A stretch of 64,000 nt of DNA, taken from positions 1,798,001-1,862,000 of the forward strand of contig NZ_JAJEWM010000001.1 of assembly GCF_020687685.1 (NCBI RefSeq), given 5' to 3'. The notes beneath the pieces were generated by a model. It was not told the DNA's origin. It was given only the letters and a program-made list of their open reading frames with translations, and searched no databases. The translations under genes were made by a program, and so were the position numbers. Below, piece by piece: positions 16,615 to 25,253 of this stretch; within the stretch, counting starts at the first letter, position 1, and each line of letters begins with the position of its first letter. This stretch comes from Tessaracoccus sp. OS52 (GTDB taxonomy: Bacteria; Actinomycetota; Actinomycetes; Propionibacteriales; Propionibacteriaceae).

Positions 16615-19104
16615 TCAGTCCCGGCTCCAGGGAGACCCGAACCAGCTGAAGCTTCGCGCGAGCAGGCTGGGGGAAGCCTTTGCCAGCGCCTCCGGACCGT
16701 CGTGGCCCGCAGCCAACCCTGCGTGAAGACCTGCCATGGTCTCACACGCGACGTCGTCCGGGACGTCGGTGAGAGGTGCCACCACGGCCCGCACCCCGAG
16801 CGCCAGCAGACTCGAAGTCAGCCCGAGCGCCTCGTCCCCGGGGCGCAGCCTTGAACGGCCGGACCCGCAGGCCGACAGCACCACCAAGGAGGCCTTGACG
16901 TCCAACCCCTCGAGTTCGTGGGCGAACAGGGAGCCGCCCTGGAGGCGCACGGAGGAGAACAGCGGATTGTCAGCCCTGTGCTCGCCATGGGCAGCGATGT
17001 GGACGACGTCGTGGGAGGCGAGTGCCGAACGCACCTCCGCGGGCGATCCAGGGACCCGGATCGCCCCCGGCCAGCATGCCGCGACTCGTTGCGCCTCGTT
17101 CTCGGCCAGGAACAGGTCCGGTCCGGTGGCCACCCCCACCGCCACCGTGCCGCTCTTCCGGGTCGCGTTCCCCCGCCAGGACGCCACCGAACGGCTGAGC
17201 GTGAGACTGCGGTGCCGCAGCCGCGGCAGCATTCCCCACGGGAGCCTGGCGAGCTTCCCACTCGGCACGATCACCACGGGGAGGTCCTCCAGTTCGCCCG
17301 GGAGGATCGCGTCGTCGAGCTGGGCAAGGGTGTCGAGCAGGGAACTCTGCACCGCCGCAGCCAACGGACCGTGAGGAGCATGCGCGAGCACAGCGGCATC
17401 GGCGGCAGCACGCGCCGCCAGTTCCGGGATGTCAATGCCGCCGGGGACCTGGTGCAGCCGCGGGGGTGCGGCCGATGGCACGTGCACCAGGTGCAGCCTC
17501 CCCGACGCCCAGAAGTAGCTCAGCATCACCGACGGCTGGCTCAGCCGCGCGTCCCCGCCACCGCCCACTTCCGCCCGGGACCTCGTGTGGCCACGCCAGG
17601 ACCGCTCCCTGAGCTGGCGCTCCAGCCGGGTGACCTGCGTCTCCGCCGTCGACTCGGCCTCCCGGTCCGACGCGCTGCGAAGGTCCTCGCGGCGTTGCCG
17701 CAGTTCCGAGAACAACCTGGCTGTCTCCGCGTCCGGGGACGGAGTCACCGACGGCACGGTGGCCAGCGCGTTCCGCCACCGTTCAGTGGTCTCCAGCATC
17801 CTGCTTGGCGAGCCCTCCAGGAGTGCTCGTTCGACATCCAGCGCGATGATGGGCTCGGCGTGGATCGTCAACGCCGTCCGCAGGTCGAGGCTCGCCATGC
17901 CCTCCTTGGCGGTGGTCACGTCCTGCAAGGCCGCGGCCACCAGCGCCGAACGGCTGTCGCCGTCGGAGGCCAGCATCAACTCGGCACGGATGGCCAGCAG
18001 CCGAGTCGCAAGGAACGGCGACGCGCGGAGCCGTCCGAGTGCCGCGGCGGTCTCGGCGTCCCCTGGCACGTGCAGTGACCTGGCAAGACAGAGGACTCGC
18101 AACGCCCGGGCCCGGTCCGCGAGCGTGGACAGACCCGCGCCGACGGCCGCATCGACCAAGCGGTCGGCTTCCTCGCTGAGGTCGTCGGCCGTTGTCTCCG
18201 TGGCCGCCAGCCGAGCTTCGAGCCGCACGGCGGAAGCGGCCAGTCCGCGGCGCGTCTCGTCCCGCGCGGCGCAGCGTGTCACCACCTCGTCGGCGACGGC
18301 GACGGCTTCGCCGGGCCTGCCACGGAGCAGCGCGCAGCGTGCCTGGTCCAGCAGCGCGGCGGTGAGTTCCTCCACCATGCCCGTGCGCCTCATCGCGTCG
18401 ACGGTCCCGGCCAGCAGTTCGGCCGCGTCGTCGAGGAGCCCAGCCTCCATCAGGACCCGGGAACGGTCCAGGCGGGAGACGGCGCGGTCCACCTGGACCT
18501 CCATCTCGTCGGCGGCGTGCATGGACCGCAACGCGGCGGGGAGGTCACCCCGCAGGTACTCCACGAACCCGTGGTTGTGCCGGGCCATGAAGGCGTACTC
18601 GGGCAGCTCCGCGGCGAGCTCCGCCGCCGTCGCGAGGTCTGCTGCCGCCTCGTCGAGATGACCCGCCTCCGACCCCATGGTGCCCTTGTTGATCAGCAGA
18701 CGAACGCGATCATCCACCGGGAGCGCGTCCGAGAGGGCGACGGCCGGGCGGAGTTCGTCAAGTGCGTCCTCGACGAAGCCCGCCCTCGCCCTCAACACTC
18801 CCGCCTGGACGTGGGCCAGCGCCAGCAGGTCCCGCCGCCCGGCCGCTTCGGCGCTGCGTCCGGCCGCCCTGACCTCGTCCAACGCCCGGCCCAGCCCGTG
18901 GTCATCGCAGGTCACCCAGGAACCGGTGAGCTGGATCCGCAGACCCAGCTCGAAGCGCTCGTCCGCGCCGGTCTCGGCAGTGGCGAGCAGTTCCCGGGCA
19001 CGCCTCAGGCAGCGACGCGCATCCGGCAGGCGGTACTGCGCGACGGCGGTCCTGGCTTCCTGGTAGGCCTCCCTGGCCTGTCCCAGCGGATCGGCGGCTG
19101 TCAC
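16615..19104 (-). CDS. TPR-CHAT caspase-like protease
   Basis: 829 aa from a GTG one base after the stop of the preceding gene. Residues 1 to about 450 are Ala/Leu-rich helical hairpins resembling TPR repeats, then a short coiled coil (about 455-490), then a C-terminal CHAT domain. The CHAT catalytic pair is intact: His706 in VVHIAAHGEH and Cys746 in VVLSACGSG. There is no signal peptide, so it should be cytoplasmic. CHAT proteins are clan CD proteases (separase/caspase fold); known bacterial members are switched on by partners and cleave specific proteins. It is last of four coupled genes with a subtilase and a sigma factor, so proteolytic signalling is likely; the substrate is unknown. Confidence 0.88.
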   Translation of the reverse strand: MTAADPLGQAREAYQEARTAVAQYRLPDARRCLRRARELLATAETGADERFELGLRIQLTGSWVTCDDHGLGRALDEVRAAGRSAEAAGRRDLLALAHVQAGVLRARAGFVEDALDELRPAVALSDALPVDDRVRLLINKGTMGSEAGHLDEAAADLATAAELAAELPEYAFMARHNHGFVEYLRGDLPAALRSMHAADEMEVQVDRAVSRLDRSRVLMEAGLLDDAAELLAGTVDAMRRTGMVEELTAALLDQARCALLRGRPGEAVAVADEVVTRCAARDETRRGLAASAVRLEARLAATETTADDLSEEADRLVDAAVGAGLSTLADRARALRVLCLARSLHVPGDAETAAALGRLRASPFLATRLLAIRAELMLASDGDSRSALVAAALQDVTTAKEGMASLDLRTALTIHAEPIIALDVERALLEGSPSRMLETTERWRNALATVPSVTPSPDAETARLFSELRQRREDLRSASDREAESTAETQVTRLERQLRERSWRGHTRSRAEVGGGGDARLSQPSVMLSYFWASGRLHLVHVPSAAPPRLHQVPGGIDIPELAARAAADAAVLAHAPHGPLAAAVQSSLLDTLAQLDDAILPGELEDLPVVIVPSGKLARLPWGMLPRLRHRSLTLSRSVASWRGNATRKSGTVAVGVATGPDLFLAENEAQRVAACWPGAIRVPGSPAEVRSALASHDVVHIAAHGEHRADNPLFSSVRLQGGSLFAHELEGLDVKASLVVLSACGSGRSRLRPGDEALGLTSSLLALGVRAVVAPLTDVPDDVACETMAGLHAGLAAGHDGPEALAKASPSLLARSFSWFGSPWSRD

Positions 19105-19105
19105 C

Positions 19106-19579
19106 TCACAGCTCTATCACCGGCGTCAGTACAGGCCGGGACCCGGCGGTGGACGGATGGATGAGGAACCGCACCGGCCCGTGCGGAACACGCCTCCACA
19201 CGAGCCGGCCGTGCGCGTCGGAGATGGCTTCGACGGCCTCGGAGCCGCGCAGCAGTTCCACCTCGATGCCGCCACCTGTGACCCAGCCGTCGATGCGCAG
19301 GGTCTCGCCGTCGTCGTCGGAGGCGGAAACCATCAGCTGCAGCGCCGAACTGGTGAAGGTGACGGCGTCGGTGGAGGCCGCACCGCTGCTGCGCAGCAAC
19401 AACTCCGACTGGGCCTTCAGCGTCGCCAGTTCGGCATCGAGCGCTGCCAGCGAGACGGCGAAGACCACCTCATCGGAGAGGTGGGGCGGCGGCGGGTCCA
19501 CGGTGTCGAACAGGTCCTGCAGTTGTGCGAGGATGCCCAGGTCCAGCTCGTCGATGGGCTCCTGCCAGGCTTCGGTCAT
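19106..19579 (-). CDS. Small protein of the sigma-CHAT operon, unknown function
   Basis: 157 aa. The ATG overlaps the sigma-factor stop (ATGA). The N-terminal third is acidic and helical (DELDLGILAQLQDLFDTVD), ending in a heptad-like stretch (AALDAELATLKAQSELLL). The rest is beta-rich (LRIDGWVTGGGIEVELLRG, LVWRRVPHGPVRFLI) and resembles a transthyretin- or carboxypeptidase-regulatory-like domain. No zinc Cys/His motif, signal peptide or membrane segment is present. Its place between the sigma factor and the CHAT protease makes it a candidate adaptor, protease substrate or anti-sigma factor. That is inference from context only. Confidence 0.7.
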   Translation of the reverse strand: MTEAWQEPIDELDLGILAQLQDLFDTVDPPPPHLSDEVVFAVSLAALDAELATLKAQSELLLRSSGAASTDAVTFTSSALQLMVSASDDDGETLRIDGWVTGGGIEVELLRGSEAVEAISDAHGRLVWRRVPHGPVRFLIHPSTAGSRPVLTPVIEL

Positions 19580-20145
19580 GATGCACTCCAGATGGGGTCG
19601 TCGCTGAGCGCCTTGCGCAACGTCGCGAGGCACCGACCGCGGGTTGGGCCTATGGAGCCCACGGGCATGCCAAGGGATTCGGCCAGGACCGCGTAGTCGG
19701 GGGGGCCTCCCCTGCTGATCACACGCAGGAGGGCGCGGCACCGCGGTGACAATGTGGAGAAATGGCGCCAGAGGATCTCCCTGGTCTGCCCGAGCGCTAC
19801 GAGTTCCGCGGGATCCGGGGCGGAATCCGCCTGCTCCGGGGGCTCCTCCCAGGATGTCGAGCGCTGCTGTTGCCTGCGCACCCGCCAAGCCTCCCTGCGC
19901 ACGGTGGTGCCCAGCCACGCGAGGACCAGCTGCGGGTTCTCCAACGTGGCCTGCTTGTCCACCAACCGTAGCCAGGCGGTCTGGACGACGTCCTGGGCGT
20001 CGGAGCGGTCCAGTCCGCAGGACCTGGCGATGTGCCACAGCGTGGGGGTCAGCAACTCCACGAGCTGGTCGAAACCGTGAGGTTGCCCGTCGCGGAAGTC
20101 CTCGAACAACGTCGTGGCCCGCTCGACCAGGCTGGTCTGGGTCAT
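19576..20145 (-). CDS. ECF-type RNA polymerase sigma factor
   Basis: 189 aa from the ATG at 20145, which overlaps the subtilase stop (ATGA); an in-frame ATG 12 bases upstream is less well placed. Region 2 is recognisable (ARSCGLDRSDAQDVVQTAWLRL, shown in part), then a variable linker, then region 4 with a typical helix-turn-helix (PVGSIGPTRGRCLATL). No extra C-terminal domain is fused. No conventional membrane anti-sigma gene is adjacent. The neighbours instead encode a soluble small protein and two proteases, suggesting control by proteolysis or a soluble partner. Confidence 0.88.
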   Translation of the reverse strand: MTQTSLVERATTLFEDFRDGQPHGFDQLVELLTPTLWHIARSCGLDRSDAQDVVQTAWLRLVDKQATLENPQLVLAWLGTTVRREAWRVRRQQQRSTSWEEPPEQADSAPDPAELVALGQTREILWRHFSTLSPRCRALLRVISRGGPPDYAVLAESLGMPVGSIGPTRGRCLATLRKALSDDPIWSAS

Positions 20146-21638
20146 GGCCGCTCCCATCCGAGTTCGTGGGCGATGGCGTCCCAGCCCTTGTCGAGGGCTT
20201 CCGCCAGGTGATTGCCGGGCCGTTCGTCCTCGGCGAGCCGCCTGGCCAGTTCCCCGGCCAGCACGGGCGCGGCGAAGGAGGTCCCGCTCCAGGTTGCGAA
20301 GCCGCCGGAGAAGTCGTCGGTGTCGATGGTGCCGCGACGCTGCGCGGCCACTTCCATGGCCGCGATCGACTGGCGGTCACCGCCCGTGTCCACCGGCATG
20401 GTGCTGACCACGGCAGCCCCTGCGCGGTGGCAGCTGACCCACGGGCCGGCGTTGCTGAAGTAGGCGACGGTGCCCTCGGGGTTCAGGGCACCGACGCCCA
20501 TGAGCGGGAGGCACTCCCCCGTCGCGGGGCCCGACGCGAACCCGGCCGGGAACATCGGTGCCGTGGTCGAGTTGTTCCCGGCGCCCGCGACCACCAGCAC
20601 GCCGAGACGCCCAAGATCCTCCAGCAGCAGCCGCAACGGTCCGTCCGAGAGCGCGTCGGCGGGCTGTTCGTGGTAGTAACCGAGCGAAAGGGAGATGATG
20701 TCGATCAGCTCGGACTCGTCGTCGGCCGAAAGTGCCCCCAGCTGGCGGGCGCGCAGCGACTGGAGCGTCGCCAGCAGGCACGATTCCGCGACCACACCGT
20801 CGTCGGTCATCACCGGGATCCCCAGGATGCGCGCCTCGGGGCACAGCTGACGCACCAGGCCCGCGGCGAACGTCCCGTGGCCGGCGAACGGAGGCACTGT
20901 CCCGTCGAGCGGGTTGCGGGGCGGTTCCGGAGTGGCGGATCCCGGGACCGATCCGAAGCGGCCCAGAAGCTGGCCGTCGACGTACACCTCCGCCGTGGCA
21001 AGGCTGGCGTCGGCGAACCACGGATGCTTCTCCAGTCCCGTGTCCGGGATGACGACGACGGGGGCCCGCTTCAGCTCCCGCCTGCGTTCGGCAGGGTCCG
21101 GGAGCACGACGGCCACGGGCGCCCGGCCTCCCATGCCCGGGGCGCCGTAGCTGGTGACCGGCGCTCCGACGCCTGCGTAATAGGGAACGCCAGCGTAGTA
21201 GGGCACACCTGCGTAGTACGGGACGCCCGCGTAGTAGGGCACCCCGGCGTAGTAGGGCGTCGCGACCATGATGTGGTCGAGCGCGAGTCCCTTGCCCCGT
21301 CCTATCCGTTGCAGCACGGTCAGGGCATCGACGGTGCCGGTCACGCCGTCGAGGGTCACCTTCCCGGTCTCGGGGTTCAGGCCCTCCACCGGAGGGTCGT
21401 GGCGCGCGGGCACGCCGAGTTCGGAGTGCTCGACGCCCAGTCCCAGCTCCTTGGCCACGGAAGCGACCTCATCGAGCAGACCCGCCAGACGCCCGACCTC
21501 GGCGGTGACCAGCAGCGAGTCCTCGACGTAGGCGACGGCACGGCCCTCCTCGGTGGTTGCCACGCGGACACCCCAGGCAGCCGCGACGTAGGGGTCGAAC
21601 TGTGGGTAGGGGTTCAGGACGGGATCATCAGGCGACAT
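20142..21638 (-). CDS. Cytoplasmic-type S8 (subtilisin-like) serine protease with PYYAGV repeats
   Basis: 498 aa, first gene of the four-gene operon. There is no signal peptide. Residues 1 to about 125 form an acidic N-terminal domain. Five exact PYYAGV repeats follow (about 128-157), then the catalytic domain: Asp in VVVIPDTGLEKHPW (about 199), His in FAGHGTFAAG (about 254), oxyanion Asn in VAGAGNNS (about 355) and Ser in WSGTSFAAP (about 453). All catalytic residues are present, so it is probably active. Subtilases usually act outside the cell; one without a signal peptide, translationally coupled to a sigma factor, suggests an intracellular regulatory or immune-like role. The operon promoter should lie in the 141 bp upstream, which includes an AT-richer patch (21650-21700). 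Confidence 0.9.
   Translation of the reverse strand: MSPDDPVLNPYPQFDPYVAAAWGVRVATTEEGRAVAYVEDSLLVTAEVGRLAGLLDEVASVAKELGLGVEHSELGVPARHDPPVEGLNPETGKVTLDGVTGTVDALTVLQRIGRGKGLALDHIMVATPYYAGVPYYAGVPYYAGVPYYAGVPYYAGVGAPVTSYGAPGMGGRAPVAVVLPDPAERRRELKRAPVVVIPDTGLEKHPWFADASLATAEVYVDGQLLGRFGSVPGSATPEPPRNPLDGTVPPFAGHGTFAAGLVRQLCPEARILGIPVMTDDGVVAESCLLATLQSLRARQLGALSADDESELIDIISLSLGYYHEQPADALSDGPLRLLLEDLGRLGVLVVAGAGNNSTTAPMFPAGFASGPATGECLPLMGVGALNPEGTVAYFSNAGPWVSCHRAGAAVVSTMPVDTGGDRQSIAAMEVAAQRRGTIDTDDFSGGFATWSGTSFAAPVLAGELARRLAEDERPGNHLAEALDKGWDAIAHELGWERP
21175..21264 (-). repeat. Five tandem 18-bp repeats encoding PYYAGV
   Basis: Units start at 21175, 21193, 21211, 21229 and 21247, each reading GCGTA(A/G)TA(G/C)GG followed by variable bases on the + strand. 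Each encodes Pro-Tyr-Tyr-Ala-Gly-Val on the minus strand. Protein identity is complete while third codon positions vary, so the hexapeptide looks selected rather than freshly slipped. The tract links the N-terminal and protease domains of the subtilase. Confidence 0.92.
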
Positions 21639-21779
21639 GCTTGGTCCTCTCGATGGAAACTGCTCGCAATTTCAATGAGGGCACCTGCCCGGCGCTGATA
21701 CATCCCCGCCACAATGCGGCTCCCCTGCGTGAATGCTAATCCCGCAACCGCGCACTCAGCCGTCGTAGGGGAGGCAACC

Positions 21780-22202
21780 TCAGTCCCGGCGGTTGACCAC
21801 CGCGGTTCCGAGCAGCATGTCGGTCAGGGTGCGGCGCTCCGCCCCCACCACCACGTGCGGGATCACGAGGCACTTCATGAAAGTGCGAAGCACCGGGCGC
21901 CAGAACCCGAGCGGCTCGCCGTCGAGGCGAACGACGCCGATCCGGGCGATCAACTGCCCGAAGGACCCGCCGGTCAGTGTGGTGAGGATGCTGGCCTGCA
22001 CGAAGTAGACCGCGAGGATCATGAAGGAGCGCCACCCGCCACCCGTCATCACCTGCACCCCGAACAGGGCGACGGCCACCACCATGCTCGCCGCCCAGTC
22101 ACCGACGAGCGCCCCGATCCTGGGCCACCACCCGGCGAGCGAACCGCGGCCGGAGGCAGGCAGACCGAGGGTGCTGCCGGGGTAGTCAGTGGTGTCAGTC
22201 AC
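21780..22202 (-). CDS. RDD family membrane protein
   Basis: 140 aa from a GTG at 22202, with TATTGT six bases before it (leaderless pattern). An RDD-type domain starts at WWPRIGALVGDW, with two or three hydrophobic helices. The C-terminal LTDMLLGTAVVNRR is typical of the family, but the canonical Arg-Asp-Asp is partly changed. RDD proteins are small membrane proteins, some proposed to be transporters. In M. tuberculosis the homologue Rv2219A sits between Rv2219 and glnA1; here about 6 kb of accessory genes separate it from the DUF4191 gene. Confidence 0.85.
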   Translation of the reverse strand: MTDTTDYPGSTLGLPASGRGSLAGWWPRIGALVGDWAASMVVAVALFGVQVMTGGGWRSFMILAVYFVQASILTTLTGGSFGQLIARIGVVRLDGEPLGFWRPVLRTFMKCLVIPHVVVGAERRTLTDMLLGTAVVNRRD

Positions 22203-22225
22203 CCCAGAACAATATCGAGCCGTGT

Positions 22226-22263
22226 GTAACGTGGCTGTTACGCCCGCGCAACTGCGGAGCAAT
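22226..22263 (+). promoter_or_regulatory. Four-half-site GlnR-like box upstream of glnA
   Basis: Four five-base half-sites repeat every 11 bases: GTAAC, GTTAC, GCAAC, GCAAT, each separated by exactly six bases. This matches the actinobacterial GlnR pattern GTNAC-N6-GNAAC. A TAGGAT -10-like box follows at 22274-22279 and glnA starts at 22317. GlnR activates or represses glnA according to nitrogen supply. The site also lies just upstream of the divergent RDD gene. Confidence 0.75.
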
Positions 22264-22316
22264 GGCGGCCCAATAGGATCACGACTGTCCCAAGTCAAAA
22301 TGGAGGAAACCAAGCA

Positions 22317-23738
22317 ATGTTCAACGGCGCAGAAGATCTCCTGGCCTACATCAAGGAAGAAGGCATCGAGACCGTCGACTGCCGCTTCTGCGACCTGCCG
22401 GGCGTCATGCAGCACTTCACCGTTCCGGCCAGTTCATTCGGGCCGGAGGTGTTCACCGACGGCCTGGCCTTCGACGGCTCATCGATCACCGGGTTCCAGA
22501 AGATCCACGAGTCCGACATGGCGCTCATGCCCGACCCGACCAGCGCCTTCGTCGATCCCTTCCGCAAGTCGAAGACGCTGAACCTCAACTTCTTCGTGCA
22601 TGACCCGCTGACCAAGGAGCCCTACTCCCGGGACCCGCGCAACATCGCGCGCAAGGCGGAGGCCTACCTCGCCTCCACCGGCGTCGGCGACACCGCCTAC
22701 TTCGCCCCCGAGGCCGAGTTCTACGTGTTCGACGACATCCGTTTCGACTCCACGGCCAACAGCTCCTACTACCACATCGACTCCGAGGCGGGCGCGTGGA
22801 ACAGTGGCCGCGTCGAGGACGGCGGCAACCGCGGCTACAAGGTCAAGTACAAGGGCGGCTACTTCCCCGTCGCTCCGGTGGACCACTTCGGTGACCTGCG
22901 CGACGACATCGTGCGCCACATGGAGAACTCCGGACTCATCGTCGAGCGGGCCCACCACGAGGTCGGCACCGCCGGACAGGCCGAGATCAACTGGCGCTTC
23001 GACACCATGCTGAAGTCGGCGGACAACGTGATGAAGTTCAAGTACCTCGTCAAGAACACCGCCTGGGAGGCGGGCAAGACCGCGACATTCATGCCCAAGC
23101 CCATCTTCGGGGACAACGGCTCGGGCATGCACTGCCACCAGTCCATCTGGGACGGCGGCGAGCCCCTGTTCTACGACGAGAACGGCTACGCCGGACTCTC
23201 GGACCTCGCCCGCTGGTACATCGGCGGCCTGCTCAAGCACGCTCCCGCCCTGCTGGCCTTCACCAACCCGTCGGTCAACTCCTACCACCGTCTGGTCCCC
23301 GGTTTCGAAGCCCCGGTGAACCTGGTCTACTCCTCGCGCAACCGCTCGGCCTGCATCCGCATCCCGATCACCGGGTCCAACCCGAAGGCCAAGCGCATCG
23401 AGTTCCGTTGCCCGGACCCGTCGTCGAACCCCTACCTGGCGTTCGCAGCCATGCTCCTGGCAGGCCTCGACGGCATCCAGAACCGGATCGAGCCGCCCAC
23501 CCCGATCGACAAGGACCTCTACGAACTGCCGCCGGAGGAGCACGCCGAGGTCGAGCAGGTCCCGACCACGCTCGACGCCGTCCTCGACGCCCTCGAGGCG
23601 GACAACGAGTTCCTGCTCGCCGGCGACGTGTTCACCCCTGACCTGATCGAGACCTGGATCGAGCTCAAGCGGGCCGAGATCCAGGCCATCCAGATGCGGC
23701 CCCACCCGCACGAGTTCGAGCTGTACTACGCACTCTGA
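22317..23738 (+). CDS. glnA: Glutamine synthetase type I-beta
   Basis: 473 aa cytosolic enzyme making glutamine from glutamate, ammonia and ATP; it assembles as a dodecamer. GS motifs are present: FDGSSITGF near the N-terminus, the ATP-binding region [16 protein letters not shown], and NRSACIRIP. The adenylylation Tyr (about residue 402, in [12 protein letters not shown]) is intact, and glnE lies 7 kb downstream, so covalent regulation is expected. A GGAGG ribosome binding site precedes the ATG and a GlnR-like box lies upstream. It corresponds to glnA1 (Rv2220). Confidence 0.97.
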   Translation: MFNGAEDLLAYIKEEGIETVDCRFCDLPGVMQHFTVPASSFGPEVFTDGLAFDGSSITGFQKIHESDMALMPDPTSAFVDPFRKSKTLNLNFFVHDPLTKEPYSRDPRNIARKAEAYLASTGVGDTAYFAPEAEFYVFDDIRFDSTANSSYYHIDSEAGAWNSGRVEDGGNRGYKVKYKGGYFPVAPVDHFGDLRDDIVRHMENSGLIVERAHHEVGTAGQAEINWRFDTMLKSADNVMKFKYLVKNTAWEAGKTATFMPKPIFGDNGSGMHCHQSIWDGGEPLFYDENGYAGLSDLARWYIGGLLKHAPALLAFTNPSVNSYHRLVPGFEAPVNLVYSSRNRSACIRIPITGSNPKAKRIEFRCPDPSSNPYLAFAAMLLAGLDGIQNRIEPPTPIDKDLYELPPEEHAEVEQVPTTLDAVLDALEADNEFLLAGDVFTPDLIETWIELKRAEIQAIQMRPHPHEFELYYAL

Positions 23739-23755
23739 TCGTTCTCGAGTGCGCC

Positions 23756-23791
23756 ACCCGGCCCCCGACCAGCACTGGTCGGGGGCCGGGT
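23756..23791 (+). terminator. Intrinsic terminator of glnA
   Basis: A 16-bp perfect stem (ACCCGGCCCCCGACCA and its complement) with a four-base loop starts 17 bases after the glnA stop. It is followed by TGTTGT rather than a long T run, as is common for GC-rich actinobacterial terminators. Confidence 0.85.
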
Positions 23792-23845
23792 TGTTGTCAG
23801 GGGGGTGCTCGAGAATGTCTCCGTGGGGGAGGTTCGGTACACCCC

Positions 23846-23874
23846 TTGGCGCTGGATTCGAACTGGTGTACTAT
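23846..23874 (+). promoter_or_regulatory. Promoter of the DUF222-HNH gene
   Basis: TTGGCG (23846-23851) and TACTAT (23869-23874) are separated by exactly 17 bases. The ATG of the next gene lies six bases after the -10 box. This is one of the most complete promoters in the window and predicts a leaderless mRNA. Confidence 0.65.
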
Positions 23875-23880
23875 TAGCCT

Positions 23881-25116
23881 ATGGATGCGCTGACCACCCT
23901 CCCACCTGCCGAACGTTGGCAGCCTGCGGTGGAGCGCGCCGGTCTCATCGCGGGGCAGCTCGCCCAGTTGCACGCAGACCTCGTGGAATTGATGGTCGAC
24001 GTCGTGGCCAGTGGCGCCTGGGCCGGTGACGGCATCAAGACCCCGGAGCACTGGCTCTGCGTCGTGGCGGCCATGTCGCCTGCACGGGCCAAGGACATCG
24101 TCACGATCGCCCGGCGTCGGTCCGACTTCCCGGAACTCGTCGACGAGTTCGAGGCTGGTCAGATCAGCGTGGACCAGCTCGCAGTGGTCGCCAAGCATGT
24201 CCCTGCCGAGTACGCCGAGTCCGTGACCACCTTCGTGCCCGCCGCGACGGTCCCACAGCTTCGCCGGGTGCTGGGCAAGTACCAGTTCGAGCTCCCCGAC
24301 GCCGACGCGCCCGGACCAGCCCAAGTCGCGCCAGAGGACGGCACCGCCGAGATCCGCCACGACGACCCGGTGGTGTCAATGGGCACCACCGACGGCCGCT
24401 TCCACCTGAAGTTCGAGGCAAACCCGCTCGACGGCGCCCTGGTGGAGCAGGCGCTGCGTGAGGCGAAGGACACCCTGTTCAACGACGGCGACGTAACCGC
24501 CACCCTGTCCGACGCGATGCTCCTCATCGCCTCACGATCGCTGAAGTCCGTGGAGTCGGACTCCCGCCGCGAGCAGTACAAGGTGATGGTCCACCTCAGC
24601 GCCGACGGTCGCGGCTGGATCAACAAGGGAGGCGGCGCCCTCCCCCAGCACCTCGTGGACAAGCTCACCTGCGAGGGCGACCTCCGCCCCGTGTGGCTGG
24701 ACGGCGCCTCACCCGTCTCGGTGGGCCGCTCGATGCGGATCGTGCCCGCACGCACCCGCACCCTCGTCGAGGACCGCGACGGCGGCTGCCGCTTCCCCGG
24801 CTGCACCGCCACCGGTTTCCTTGAGAACCACCACCTCCAGCACTGGAGGAAGGGCGGCACCACAGACATGGACACGGTGATATCCCTGTGTCCCCGGCAC
24901 CATTCGCAGCACCACCAGGGCTTCTTCTCCATCACCGGGAGTCCCGCCACACCCGACGGCCTCGTCTTCCGTGGCCACGGCGGCTGGGAGATCGCTCCCC
25001 AGATCCCCGAGCACATCCCTCGGCCCAGCCACGACCCGCCCGTTGAGCAACCCACCCGCGGCTGGCCCATGGACACCAGCTGCATCTTCTTCTCGCCCCA
25101 CCGGCCTGCCGCCTAG
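23881..25116 (+). CDS. DUF222 and HNH endonuclease domain protein (13E12 repeat type)
   Basis: 411 aa. An N-terminal helical DUF222 region (VDVVASGAWAGDGIKTPEHW, then SPARAKDIVTIARRR) is followed by a C-terminal HNH nuclease. The zinc and active-site residues are visible in DGGCRFPGCTATGFLENHH, and the final helix in LCPRHHSQHH. Such proteins are abundant and often multicopy in actinobacterial genomes (13E12 family); a link to mobile DNA is suspected but their role is unproven. It lies between glnA and a symporter with its own strong promoter, and the 137 bp after it holds no clear feature. Confidence 0.9.
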   Translation: MDALTTLPPAERWQPAVERAGLIAGQLAQLHADLVELMVDVVASGAWAGDGIKTPEHWLCVVAAMSPARAKDIVTIARRRSDFPELVDEFEAGQISVDQLAVVAKHVPAEYAESVTTFVPAATVPQLRRVLGKYQFELPDADAPGPAQVAPEDGTAEIRHDDPVVSMGTTDGRFHLKFEANPLDGALVEQALREAKDTLFNDGDVTATLSDAMLLIASRSLKSVESDSRREQYKVMVHLSADGRGWINKGGGALPQHLVDKLTCEGDLRPVWLDGASPVSVGRSMRIVPARTRTLVEDRDGGCRFPGCTATGFLENHHLQHWRKGGTTDMDTVISLCPRHHSQHHQGFFSITGSPATPDGLVFRGHGGWEIAPQIPEHIPRPSHDPPVEQPTRGWPMDTSCIFFSPHRPAA

Positions 25117-25253
25117 AGTTCGAGCGGCACTGCGCTGTCGGTTTCAGGCGAGCGTGGTTTCCATCCGGCGGTTCGCGAACGGGCGCCCGGCACCCAGGCA
25201 CTTTGTTGCGCTCAATCAGGCTGCCAACGCTCGCGGCCGGGTTCCCCAGCGGG

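Noticed and set aside
21175-21264. Possible CRISPR array from regularly spaced repeats
   Set aside because: Units are 18 bp, directly abutting, in frame, and encode a perfect peptide repeat; there are no spacers.
19746-21698. 650-codon + strand frame opposite the sigma and subtilase genes
   Set aside because: No recognisable domain and a low-complexity composition; the opposite strand encodes intact catalytic and helix-turn-helix motifs.
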